Source: a virus
Strand: one strand, 5' to 3'
Virus record (IMG/VR): IMGVR_UViG_3300023179_000071
Coordinates: 17,877 to 81,876 of that record
DNA length: 64,000 nt
Shown: positions 54,788 to 63,142 of the stretch, piece after piece
Numbering within the stretch: the stretch's first letter is position 1
Layout: every line of letters starts with the position of its first letter
Position numbers and translations under genes: made by a program
The notes under the pieces: model-generated
What the model saw: the letters and a program-made list of their open reading frames with translations, nothing else
What the model was told of the DNA's origin: nothing
The model's database searches: none

Positions 54788-55182
54788 AATATATCTCTTT
54801 CTATATCTACTAACCATCTTGTATTTTTACTTTTTAGGAATTCTAAATATTTTTGAAATACAGCTTGATTAACCTCTAAAAATCTTGATGTATTTTTACA
54901 TACCTTATTTACAAACTTGTTGGATTCTGGAATAGCATTGTTTTTTATAGGATTAAATGGCCGATTAGATCCTTCTACACAAATATAAAATCTAAATTGA
55001 CTGTTAGCTCTAAAAGTTTTTGATAGTTTATTTCTTAAACATTTAGCATAGACTTTGGGTGACTCTGGATCTTTTGTTCTTGGAAAACCATCCTCATCTA
55101 GAAAATCATGCTCTCCATTTAAAGTATAATACTCACTTATGCCATCTATATTAGATATATTATGAATTGCGTTTTTTCTCAT
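54784..55182 (-). CDS. Paralog B of a tandem duplicated phage family
   Basis: 132 residues. The same plan as its neighbour downstream: HDFLDEDGFPRT, PFNPIKNNAIP, FLEVNQAVFQKYLEFLKSKN and then WLVDIERDIL. The two proteins match in order and in key residues over most of their length, so they must come from a gene duplication; the upstream copy has an inserted charged stretch (KCLRNKLSKTFRANSQ). Overlaps the FmdB-type gene upstream by 23 bases. No domain recognised. Confidence 0.65.
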   Translation of the reverse strand: MRKNAIHNISNIDGISEYYTLNGEHDFLDEDGFPRTKDPESPKVYAKCLRNKLSKTFRANSQFRFYICVEGSNRPFNPIKNNAIPESNKFVNKVCKNTSRFLEVNQAVFQKYLEFLKSKNTRWLVDIERDIL

Positions 55183-55558
55183 TAATTTTTCTTCTATTTT
55201 TAGTAGGCTGGTCTGTCCATTTAGTCTTGACGCCTTTCTTTATTCTGGACATACCTGTTGGTAATTCTGTAGTGGAGTCAGACTGCTTGTATTGATTGTG
55301 TTTATGATATAGTGCTAATTTTTCATCATCTGATAATTTATCTCTATTTCTATTAGCTAGATCTCCTATGGTTCTAAGCTCCGAATCAGATTTTTTGACA
55401 CTAGCATTAATAGTCAATGCATCTTCTATATATAATCTAGAAGTGCATTTTTTCTGTTCACAAGATATACATTGTGGACATTCTTCATATTTTGAGTATG
55501 TAAAAAATAACTCAAATCTATGATTGCATTTATTACAAATATAAGAATATACAGGCAT
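55160..55558 (-). CDS. FmdB-type Zn-ribbon protein
   Basis: I start at the ATG at 55558, which overlaps the HNH stop by one base (TAATG) and gives the FmdB-family start MPVYSYICNKCNHRFE; the longer frame at 55591 adds 11 unlike residues. 132 residues. The Zn ribbon uses CNKC and ECPQC with further cysteines (CEQKKC). A charged tail of about 90 residues follows (LANRNRDKLSDDEKL; KKGVKTKWTDQPTKNRR). Such small proteins are thought to be regulators, but the role is not proven. Confidence 0.7.
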   Translation of the reverse strand: MPVYSYICNKCNHRFELFFTYSKYEECPQCISCEQKKCTSRLYIEDALTINASVKKSDSELRTIGDLANRNRDKLSDDEKLALYHKHNQYKQSDSTTELPTGMSRIKKGVKTKWTDQPTKNRRKINEKKRNS

Positions 55559-56139
55559 TACTGATAAGATCCTGGTATATAGTAGATCCACTCGTCGGGA
55601 ATATTATTCTTTATTCTAGAAAGATACGATACTATAGGCAAGTATTTTTCATTTTTTTTTGGCACAGTTGGAAAATTCTTAATAGGCATAGATGCTTGTG
55701 ATGGTGTTCTATTACCTTTTTTTCTATTGCATTTTGTACAAGCGGTTACTATGTTTGTCCAACAAGTTGGAGATGATCTGTCATCCAACCATGTTGATTT
55801 AGGTATTACATGGTCATATGTCAAATCGGCCAAGTCTTTTTTCTGTCCACAATATTGACATGTAAAGTTATCTCTGATGAATAAATTTTTTCTGGAGAAT
55901 TTAACCTGATGATTAAAAATTTTTAAATATCTTATAGTTTTAGCTACTGCTGGTATAGGATGTTTTTTATTATTAGTTCCTAAAATACAATCATCCTTAT
56001 AAAAATCCAATATTTCTATTCCTGTTCTAGGATTATAAAGATTCCGTGTTGATAGAATAATAGCTCTCTGCCAACCTATTACAGTTAGCAGAGAGTAGTC
56101 TGAATTTAGAATTAAACAGTGCTTATGCTCCGCGTCCAT
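55558..56139 (-). CDS. HNH endonuclease
   Basis: 193 residues. The HNH core has CQYCGQ (94-99), YDHVIPKSTW (Asp109, His110), TNIVTACTKCNRKKGNR (Asn129, Cys134, Cys137), four Cys and the His/Asn arrangement of the McrA/5mC-type HNH. Residues 1-90 form an N-terminal domain with LNSDYSLLTVIGWQRAIIL and TRNLYNPRTG. This plan is common in free-standing phage endonucleases. It could act on host or rival DNA or be a homing gene. Start overlaps PhoH by 17 bases. Confidence 0.9.
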   Translation of the reverse strand: MDAEHKHCLILNSDYSLLTVIGWQRAIILSTRNLYNPRTGIEILDFYKDDCILGTNNKKHPIPAVAKTIRYLKIFNHQVKFSRKNLFIRDNFTCQYCGQKKDLADLTYDHVIPKSTWLDDRSSPTCWTNIVTACTKCNRKKGNRTPSQASMPIKNFPTVPKKNEKYLPIVSYLSRIKNNIPDEWIYYIPGSYQ

Positions 56140-56863
56140 GATTCTCTATATTATCTAGTCTCAATAAGATCTTTTCTATAATTGGATTTCTAACAATATC
56201 GCTATAATCTAATTGAGCAATACCAACGCCGTCTATGTTATCTAATGCATTCGTTATTGTGGCAAATCCACCACGAGCATTTTTGATAAGATCAGATTGT
56301 GTTGTATCGCCAGTTAGCACCATTTTACTGCCTAATCCGATACGTGTGATTAACATTTTTAATTGATCATATGAAGCATTCTGACACTCATCTGCAACAA
56401 TAAAGGTATTATGAAAGTTGCGTCCTCTCATCAAACCGAGAGGTACTACTTCTATACGATTATTGGTTTTATGAGCATTGTACTCTCCTGATGATATAAA
56501 ATAGTTTATTTCATCTAATATGGGCAATAAATATGGATGTAATTTCTCTTCTGCTGTACCAGGAAGATATCCAATTTTTTCTCCAGATTCTACAACAGGT
56601 CTAGTAATAACTATTTTTTGTACTTTTTCGTCTGTTAAGTATTCCAGAGCCATACCTATAGCAATATGTGTTTTACCGCTGCCTGCTACACCATGACATA
56701 AAGTAATACTATTTTCTGCTATAGTTCTAATATATTCTTGTTGATTTTTACTTCTTGGCTTTAATCTATTTCTAAAACCATAAGCATTATTATTGGGGAT
56801 CTCAATAGGATTAGTTAAATCTATAGCATTCTTACGTTTTTTAGTGTTTTTATTTTTTCTCAA
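56123..56863 (-). CDS. phoH: PhoH-like ATPase
   Basis: 246 residues. Start TTG at 56863 with AGGGG seven bases upstream; no ATG or GTG is nearby. Walker A GVAGSGKT (58-65), KIVITRPVV followed by KIGYLPGT, then a DEAD-like Walker B FIVADECQNASYDQLK. The C-terminal region has MVLTGDTTQSDL. This is the PhoH/RNA helicase-like fold found in many phages; its role (RNA degradation or phosphate response) is not established. Probably follows nrdJ in one transcript, 24 bases after it. Confidence 0.9.
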   Translation of the reverse strand: MRKNKNTKKRKNAIDLTNPIEIPNNNAYGFRNRLKPRSKNQQEYIRTIAENSITLCHGVAGSGKTHIAIGMALEYLTDEKVQKIVITRPVVESGEKIGYLPGTAEEKLHPYLLPILDEINYFISSGEYNAHKTNNRIEVVPLGLMRGRNFHNTFIVADECQNASYDQLKMLITRIGLGSKMVLTGDTTQSDLIKNARGGFATITNALDNIDGVGIAQLDYSDIVRNPIIEKILLRLDNIENHGRGA

Positions 56864-56887
56864 TGTGTTACCCCTAGGAAGAAGAAA

Positions 56888-59080
56888 TTAAATTAGACAT
56901 GCGCCACCAGCACAACTAATTTCCTCAATTCCTAGTGTATTGTCCTCTGTTTCTAATAGTTGTGTATAGTCAACCTTATTGAAACTATTAAATAAATCGC
57001 AATATATCTTCCAATTATAAACATCTTTCATACAATATGTTAATCTCTTAACATCGCTATCAAAATATTTACCAGCAAAGTTTTTCATTTTTGTGATAAA
57101 TTTTAATTTACTATCATCATCACCATCCTTAGCTTGATTCATACTAACATAGTCACATGCGGCCCATAGATTATTATTAAATGCATTTAAGCCCAACTCT
57201 ATTAGGCCAGAGCACCATAATGCAGCATCGCCATACTCCTTAACAATCTCTCTACTAGTATATACTGTAGTAAAAGGAGCTTGTGGATAATCTTTATCTC
57301 CACTTTGAGGAATAAGGCTGATCCCTGCAAAATATTTACGATTACTATATATGTATTTTGTAACATCTTCCCACTCATCAGGTTTGACAGTTACGGTATT
57401 ACTAACATTATGACTAAGATATTGTTGAGTACATAATGATCTGTTCTTACCCGAATATACCCAATTTTTCTGAGTATCTTTAACTATAGCTAGCATTTCT
57501 ATAGCAGGCAATTGGTTTTTTAATTTGGCACCATCGGGAACCTCTATAGGAAATTTAATTACCTCATCAGTATTGTTCGCTGACCATGATGATCGTTCGC
57601 AAGCCTGTGGATTCATTTTCTTAAAGTACTGATATGGGGCTTCTAGAATATTAGCCTGAACATGCCTTATATACCGTTTAGCATGATGAGGATGTATACC
57701 GGAACTTGTTCCTAACATACTAGATGAAGTACCTTCTGGTTTTAAGCAAGTGACTCTTGCAGCTTGATTAATTTTTATCTTATCGGCAAATTCTTTATTG
57801 GTTTCTACAGCTATTTTAGCTCCATTTTTCAGAACCTTCTCTGTTAATACAAGATCATGTTTTTCCATGATACCAGTAAGAGACACTCCAAGTAATGCTT
57901 CTCTCTCAAAAATTTTCTTGCTAATATCTCCTAGATAATCTAGATCTGTAAATCCAGCCTGTAATGTGCCTATAATTGCTGCTGCTTTGCATCTTTCATA
58001 AAAATCCTCTTCATCTGTAACAGACGAGCAATTAATTGTTGATAGATTACATCCTTGCCATCCGCTCTTACCGCTTTCTTCATCAACAGGCCACATACCT
58101 ACTTCCACACAGGGATTGAATGTCATCTCTGTCGAATCACTCCATATAAATCCAGGTTCTCCAAATTCTTTTACGCTTTCCATCAACTTATTAAATTCTT
58201 CAAATGTGGTTTCTTCTTTTAGTAGTAATGCTGAATTATTACTTCGTGCTCTTTGTGGATTTTCTAAATACCAATTGCCGGTTTTAGCCTTTGCCATTTC
58301 TTCGTCATCAGCACTAAATAGTGCTAGCGATGCACTTCTACGAACACCACCAGACAACACAGCATCGCTACTAAACATAACAATATCATAAGCATCAATT
58401 GGTCTTAATCTTTTCTGACCATTAGCTATGCATCGGTCTAGAAGCGCTCTTATTTTTTCTAATCCATTTTGAAGAGGCTCAAATCCTGGGGCTTTGCCAA
58501 CACCAGAACTGAGTGATGATCCCTTTGCTCTAATATTAGAATAATCGAAAACAACATATGTATTTTTAAATTGCTTGAATTCATCTACTGGTTTGCTAAA
58601 ATATGAACTAAGTAAAACTCCTAATGCGTCTGCCCAGCCTTCGATACTATCATCAATATAGTATTTTGATCCTTCTCCATCTGGTGGATTATGTTCTAAA
58701 GTTGGTAATTTAGATACATGGTGTTTCTGTACGCTAAATCCAGTACCACTACCGCATAATAGTAACCAAAAACACTCTTGGAAAAAACGTAATCTATCAC
58801 AATATGAGCTAGTGCAATTATAGATTTTTGCATGTCTTTTGAGAATTGGTTCTCCACCAAATTGAAGTGCTCTTTGGCTTCCTAATACTTTCTTTTTATA
58901 CATTATATCATAGGCCCAATCAATATCATTAGAAACTCCGAGACTGTCATAACGCGTATGCATCATATTTCTAACTCTATCAACGGCCTCTTTCCATGTT
59001 TCTCTGCGATTTTTATCTTCTAACCAACGAGCATACTTACTAACAAAGGTATAATTCTGTAATTCTTGCAGAGCAGACAT
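56888..59080 (-). CDS. nrdJ: Class II (adenosylcobalamin) ribonucleotide reductase
   Basis: 730 residues, ATG with AAGGAG before it. Active-site layout matches monomeric B12-dependent triphosphate reductase such as L. leichmannii RTPR. It has IYNCTSSYC (Cys89), FNPCVEVG (thiyl Cys324 and Glu326 with Asn322), GCNLSTIN (Cys344) and CAGGAC at 723-728, the C-terminal Cys pair that carries reducing power. KPEGTSSSMLGTSSGIH and KAPGFEP are also typical. It reduces ribonucleotides to deoxyribonucleotides using coenzyme B12, so needs no oxygen and no separate subunit. A 130-base leader with a hairpin and an inverted repeat lies upstream. Confidence 0.92.
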   Translation of the reverse strand: MSALQELQNYTFVSKYARWLEDKNRRETWKEAVDRVRNMMHTRYDSLGVSNDIDWAYDIMYKKKVLGSQRALQFGGEPILKRHAKIYNCTSSYCDRLRFFQECFWLLLCGSGTGFSVQKHHVSKLPTLEHNPPDGEGSKYYIDDSIEGWADALGVLLSSYFSKPVDEFKQFKNTYVVFDYSNIRAKGSSLSSGVGKAPGFEPLQNGLEKIRALLDRCIANGQKRLRPIDAYDIVMFSSDAVLSGGVRRSASLALFSADDEEMAKAKTGNWYLENPQRARSNNSALLLKEETTFEEFNKLMESVKEFGEPGFIWSDSTEMTFNPCVEVGMWPVDEESGKSGWQGCNLSTINCSSVTDEEDFYERCKAAAIIGTLQAGFTDLDYLGDISKKIFEREALLGVSLTGIMEKHDLVLTEKVLKNGAKIAVETNKEFADKIKINQAARVTCLKPEGTSSSMLGTSSGIHPHHAKRYIRHVQANILEAPYQYFKKMNPQACERSSWSANNTDEVIKFPIEVPDGAKLKNQLPAIEMLAIVKDTQKNWVYSGKNRSLCTQQYLSHNVSNTVTVKPDEWEDVTKYIYSNRKYFAGISLIPQSGDKDYPQAPFTTVYTSREIVKEYGDAALWCSGLIELGLNAFNNNLWAACDYVSMNQAKDGDDDSKLKFITKMKNFAGKYFDSDVKRLTYCMKDVYNWKIYCDLFNSFNKVDYTQLLETEDNTLGIEEISCAGGACLI

Positions 59081-59112
59081 ATTTTCTCCTTGGATTATTT
59101 ATGCAATGACGT

Positions 59113-59143
59113 GCTGATGATCACTATTTAAAAACTCATCAGC
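59113..59143 (-). other. Hairpin in the nrdJ leader
   Basis: Perfect 8-bp inverted repeat: GCTGATGA at one end and TCATCAGC at the other with a 15-base loop, in the untranslated leader 33 bases before the nrdJ ATG. It has no T-tract. Possibly an mRNA control structure for nrdJ. No sign of the larger cobalamin-riboswitch core. Confidence 0.5.
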
Positions 59144-59172
59144 TATAAAAAGAGATGTGTACATTTCTTGTA

Positions 59173-59193
59173 TTGATAATTAATGTGTATCAA
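59173..59193. promoter_or_regulatory. Inverted repeat just after the nrdJ transcription start
   Basis: TTGATA and TATCAA, 6-bp perfect arms with a nine-base spacer, in the 5' leader. It lies about 10-30 bases downstream of the expected start from the promoter at 59210-59238, as an operator would. It does not match the NrdR box. Confidence 0.4.
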
Positions 59194-59209
59194 TTGTTTC
59201 TTGTATTCT

Positions 59210-59238
59210 ATTATACACCAGATAGACCATTGAGCCAA
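59210..59238 (-). promoter_or_regulatory. Putative sigma70 promoter for nrdJ
   Basis: On the minus strand: -35 TTGGCT at 59238-59233 (four of six), 17-base spacer, -10 TATAAT at 59215-59210 (perfect). It lies at the end of the dCMP deaminase gene. Start of transcription near 59203 would give a leader of about 120 bases. Confidence 0.6.
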
Positions 59239-59675
59239 GATAGATTCGGTTGAATTTTTTCTATTTCTATCTTGCTCATCTGTACGAATAAATCAAATCT
59301 TTTCCTGGCGTCATCATCAAATAAGTGTGTTCCGTGTTGGTCAGACATTACTACTTTTGAAATTCCTTCCTGCCATAAGGCCATAATACAATCATTGCAA
59401 CTTTGCCCTGTTACATAAGCTATTCCATTGTCTGGTCTAACAACACAATTACTAAGAGCATTTCTTTCTGCATGTATCATCCATGGATATTTTTCCGGTC
59501 TAGTGGTTGGTAAAACGGTATCATCCATACCCCTAGGGAATCCGTTATATCCTACGCCAAGAATCCTGTTTGATCTGTCTGTGATAATACATCCATGTTG
59601 AGTGTGTATATCGTGACTTCTTTGAGAAACAACTTTGGCTAATCCTAAAAAATAATCGTTCCACGAGGGTCTCAT
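59211..59675 (-). CDS. dCMP deaminase
   Basis: Start ATG at 59675 follows TTAGGA and gives MRPSWNDYFLGLAKVV, as expected for the family; a longer frame to 59717 would overlap the promoter. The 154-residue protein has GCIITDRSNRILGVGYNG, the Zn site IHAERNAL (His68, Glu70) and SCNDCIMALWQEGI (Cys93, Cys96), and a Tyr/Lys region. It deaminates dCMP to dUMP, feeding dTTP. Co-located with ribonucleotide reductase downstream. Confidence 0.93.
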   Translation of the reverse strand: MRPSWNDYFLGLAKVVSQRSHDIHTQHGCIITDRSNRILGVGYNGFPRGMDDTVLPTTRPEKYPWMIHAERNALSNCVVRPDNGIAYVTGQSCNDCIMALWQEGISKVVMSDQHGTHLFDDDARKRFDLFVQMSKIEIEKIQPNLSWLNGLSGV

Positions 59676-59707
59676 AAAAATCCTAACTGCTTGAAAGTGA
59701 TAAACGT

Positions 59708-59736
59708 ATAATACCACATCTACAGCTTGAAGTCAA
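59708..59736 (-). promoter_or_regulatory. Strong sigma70 promoter for the dCMP deaminase
   Basis: On the minus strand: -35 TTGACT at 59736-59731 (five of six), 17-base spacer, -10 TATTAT at 59713-59708 (five of six). It stands in the gap between the upstream GT gene and the dCMP deaminase ATG. The leader would be about 26 bases. Confidence 0.75.
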
Positions 59737-59745
59737 GACATACAT

Positions 59746-61005
59746 TTACATTACGTCCGACAACGGAAAATCTTCCATTTCCTTAGTATGCTCATTAAAA
59801 ATTTTTATGTTCGAGACCAAAAGACCAAGAGAACGAATATCGTTTGGTATTGAAGGAGGAGTATCTGATGACAACTCTATATTGTATGGCTCATGAATAT
59901 CGAATTCTATCTGTTTATTTTTTTCTAAAGCATCTATATTTATGATATCTCCATTAATAGTAATTTGTAGATTGTTTAGAGTATGATGTTGTTTAATCTC
60001 TATATAGGCTCTATTTATATTTCTAAAAGATATTTGGTCTTGAGGGGCCAGCAACAACGAATTATCTCCATCAACTCCATATTTTGAATTAGTCATAATT
60101 ATTGGTTTATCAATACAATCTAAAGATTGACGTATATCAAAAAATATCTGTATCTTTTTGATAACTGCTGGATCCTGAATAGTTATAAAATTATTAGTAT
60201 CTCTATAGCTAATATTTTGTAATTTGTAATTATTAATAATTTGATATCTAGAATAATATTGTCTATGTTTAATATATCCATGAAATAAATGAGATATGTG
60301 CGAATTATCTAAATAAGTTATTCCAATCCTCTTATTCTGAATAAAATCTTTGGCTCTTAGTAGATATATAAAGTATTCTTCTCTACTATCACTACATAAC
60401 ATATCAAAAATTTTAGGTGATATGGCATGAGTATTATAAAAAAATGGTATAATATTTAAAAGATCTCCTCCGCCAACAATAGCCTGATCAAATAATCCAT
60501 TCATATGATCCAAATAATCCCTGTGATAAGCTACCGCCATGCCGGGATTTCCATTGTAAATCAATGGCATACCAGTAGCACATCTAATCATACTATAATC
60601 TTGCTTTTCAATATCCGTTCCGTTTTGTTCAAGATAAGACACCAAATCGAATGCCTGTATCATAATATGAGATTCTAGTAAGTTAATACTATTTTTATAC
60701 CAATTATTTTTATGAAAAACAATATCATTATCTAGCACCATTACATATTTATATCTATCTGGTATTTTTTTAAGTAAATAATTTATTCCTGTTTCTTTAT
60801 GCCACACATTACTATCGGTATAGACAGTATAGTGATTACTACCATCCAAACGAGCTATGGGATCATGGTTTTTTGGAATTATTTCACATATATATGTGTC
60901 TGCTGCTAGGCTTTTTATTCCATCAATAAATTTATTCCAATTAGAATTAAAATATAGATTATTAGTATGATTAAAAACTGTAATTAATATAGCTAAATTA
61001 TTCAT
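59746..61005 (-). CDS. GT-A-type glycosyltransferase
   Basis: 419 residues. The N-terminal 260 residues look like GT-A: LAILITVFNHTNN, KYVMVLDNDIVFHKNNW (metal-binding D-x-D near residue 95) and a later GVGGGDLLNIIPFF-like segment (AIVGGGDLLN). The last 150 residues are a beta-rich extra domain with repeated short strands (FRNINRAYIEIKQHHTLNNL, then LQITINGDIINI) that may bind a sugar or a partner. Overlaps the upstream GT gene by eight bases. Belongs to the second glycan block. Confidence 0.75.
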   Translation of the reverse strand: MNNLAILITVFNHTNNLYFNSNWNKFIDGIKSLAADTYICEIIPKNHDPIARLDGSNHYTVYTDSNVWHKETGINYLLKKIPDRYKYVMVLDNDIVFHKNNWYKNSINLLESHIMIQAFDLVSYLEQNGTDIEKQDYSMIRCATGMPLIYNGNPGMAVAYHRDYLDHMNGLFDQAIVGGGDLLNIIPFFYNTHAISPKIFDMLCSDSREEYFIYLLRAKDFIQNKRIGITYLDNSHISHLFHGYIKHRQYYSRYQIINNYKLQNISYRDTNNFITIQDPAVIKKIQIFFDIRQSLDCIDKPIIMTNSKYGVDGDNSLLLAPQDQISFRNINRAYIEIKQHHTLNNLQITINGDIINIDALEKNKQIEFDIHEPYNIELSSDTPPSIPNDIRSLGLLVSNIKIFNEHTKEMEDFPLSDVM

Positions 61006-63142
61006 TGTATATACTTACTGTATCGCAACCTAGATCCTTCATAATTTTGAGAAATTTATTTTGATTAATCGCTTGATATTTTTTTGTTCCTTTAGTTATA
61101 TCTGTTCCACTAGATGATCCTTCGTCATGTATAGCTTCGCATCTATGATCATATATTGTTTTTAGTCCATATATATGGGCTCTATATTGCCACTCACTAT
61201 CTTCGTAATACATTTTTTCTAATTCTGTACTTAAAATTCCTATTTTATTAATAGCATCCCTTCTTAGATATAACAAACAACCAGAACAATATCCTGTATA
61301 ATGAGGTATATTGTATACAGGACTAGATGGAGATTGGTACCTACCCTTATTTCGTCCCGTACCGTCGTCATACAACTCAGCCCCAGCTTCAGCAAGCATT
61401 CCATTTGGATAGACGGTTTTACCTCCAGCTGCCGCAATATAATCAGCACTATAAGCACTAGAGTATAGATAGTTTAGCCAATAGCCATCAATAATTTCTA
61501 TATCATCATTCACTAATAATATATCAGCATCCATATAGGAAGGATTCTGTATAATATTATTATTTGGTATAATAAAGTAGTTATTCTCTTTATTTTTAAT
61601 ATATGTTATTTTGGAACTATTATAGTTTTTAATAAGTTGTTCGCATTTATAATTAGACCCATTGTCAGAAATAATAATATGGTAATCTGGATATTTTGTT
61701 TTTTCTAAGATAGTATCTAAACATTTTTTCAGTTTTATATTTTGATTATAAGTTACAATACTTATAATGACTTTTTTAGTTTGTAATGTATGCTCTAAAA
61801 TATTTTGAGCAGCTTGTGTGGAGACTATTTTGGTTAAATGATTTTTTCCTGCTTGTCCTAGTTCTATTTTCTTTTTATATGATAGATTAAAGAAATACTC
61901 CAATTTAGATACAAATGCTTCTGTTGTGTTAGCGATAAGTGCATGATTTTGATCAATAAAATTTATACCTTCATTACCTATATCGGAAGTTAGTATTGGA
62001 ATACCGGACATTCCAGCATCACATATTTTCCCTTTAATGCCAGCTCCCCAAAACAAAGGAGCAATCAATAGTATAGATTCAGGATATATATCAGATATAT
62101 TTTTAATCTGACCAAGATATCTAATATTTGGGTCGTTTTTAATAGATGTTATTATCTCACTATCAAGAAAAGGGCCAATAATTAACAGTTTAGGTTTTTG
62201 TTTTAATTTTTTATATGTGATACTTGTTTGAAATAATCTATAAACTTTGATTGATTCTTTAACGGCATCTACATTAGGAGAATGATTATAATTTCCAATA
62301 AATACTATATTGTTACCTAACTTTATATTTTGTTCATCATGAATATTACTTAGTATTTTAATATTAGCGCCATACCCAATTTCTTTTTGTATATGTTTTT
62401 TATCTTGCTCCGTAATAGCAAAAATAACGTTTGCTTTATTGTATATATTTTTTTCTATATTTTTTCTCATATCAAGAGAATCTTGAGGTATATTTAATTC
62501 TCCACTATCTTTTCCTCTTTGCTCTCTAACCCAATGAACATCCACACTATCCACAATAATCTTAATATTAGGATAATATGATTGTACTATATCAATATAT
62601 TGATGACCAATATCATACCAACTAAAAATAGCATTATGAAAGGTTATATCAGAGTCCACGGCTTCTTTTAGATACTGATCTAAGTATTGATTATTTTTTA
62701 TATCGGGTAAAAATACTTTAATCCCTAGACTCTTAACTGCCTCAATATGTTGTTGACTGTTATAGCCATTACACATGAACCATATATTATAATCGAGATT
62801 TTTTAGTATTTTCAGTATTTGAAGTAATCTATTGCCGCCGCTACTACAATCGTAGTCTGGTGCCATTGGAGAAAAGTATAACAAATTTTTACCATTATTC
62901 CATATTTCGGGAGTGTATATATTTTTTTGAACTTCTGAAATAACTTTAATTTTTTTGTATTGACGATTCTCTCTTCGTCCAAATAATAGATAGTGTTCTT
63001 TTGCTTTTTGTTCGTCATCTATACCAGCTGCTATCAAATCCGGATGTAGTAGAATATAAATTATAGGATCAAAATCATTAGGAATAAAATGAGCGAACTT
63101 TTTCACTAATAACTTGATTTCTGGCCTAGATTTCCATTTCAT
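60998..63142 (-). CDS. Bifunctional glycosyltransferase, GT4-GT2 fusion
   Basis: 714 residues. The N-terminal 60 residues carry a D-P-x-x-Y-x-x-x-x-P-D-L pattern and the AKEHYLLFGRRENRQY segment, a motif found at the ends of several surface or glycan-related bacterial proteins. Then a GT4 domain to about residue 455: NNIVFIGNYNHSPNVDAV and PLFWGAGIKGKICDAGMSGIP. From there a GT2 (GT-A) domain: VIISIVTYNQNIKLKKCLDTI, HIIISDNGSN, DADILLVNDDIEI (metal site) and GYCSGCLLYLRRDAINKIG. This suggests transfer of two sugars in a row by one chain. Acceptor not known. Confidence 0.85.
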   Translation of the reverse strand: MKWKSRPEIKLLVKKFAHFIPNDFDPIIYILLHPDLIAAGIDDEQKAKEHYLLFGRRENRQYKKIKVISEVQKNIYTPEIWNNGKNLLYFSPMAPDYDCSSGGNRLLQILKILKNLDYNIWFMCNGYNSQQHIEAVKSLGIKVFLPDIKNNQYLDQYLKEAVDSDITFHNAIFSWYDIGHQYIDIVQSYYPNIKIIVDSVDVHWVREQRGKDSGELNIPQDSLDMRKNIEKNIYNKANVIFAITEQDKKHIQKEIGYGANIKILSNIHDEQNIKLGNNIVFIGNYNHSPNVDAVKESIKVYRLFQTSITYKKLKQKPKLLIIGPFLDSEIITSIKNDPNIRYLGQIKNISDIYPESILLIAPLFWGAGIKGKICDAGMSGIPILTSDIGNEGINFIDQNHALIANTTEAFVSKLEYFFNLSYKKKIELGQAGKNHLTKIVSTQAAQNILEHTLQTKKVIISIVTYNQNIKLKKCLDTILEKTKYPDYHIIISDNGSNYKCEQLIKNYNSSKITYIKNKENNYFIIPNNNIIQNPSYMDADILLVNDDIEIIDGYWLNYLYSSAYSADYIAAAGGKTVYPNGMLAEAGAELYDDGTGRNKGRYQSPSSPVYNIPHYTGYCSGCLLYLRRDAINKIGILSTELEKMYYEDSEWQYRAHIYGLKTIYDHRCEAIHDEGSSSGTDITKGTKKYQAINQNKFLKIMKDLGCDTVSIYNE

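Noticed and set aside
59081-59210. Cobalamin riboswitch before nrdJ
   Set aside because: The leader is too short and lacks the conserved B12 box pattern; only a simple hairpin and an inverted repeat are visible.
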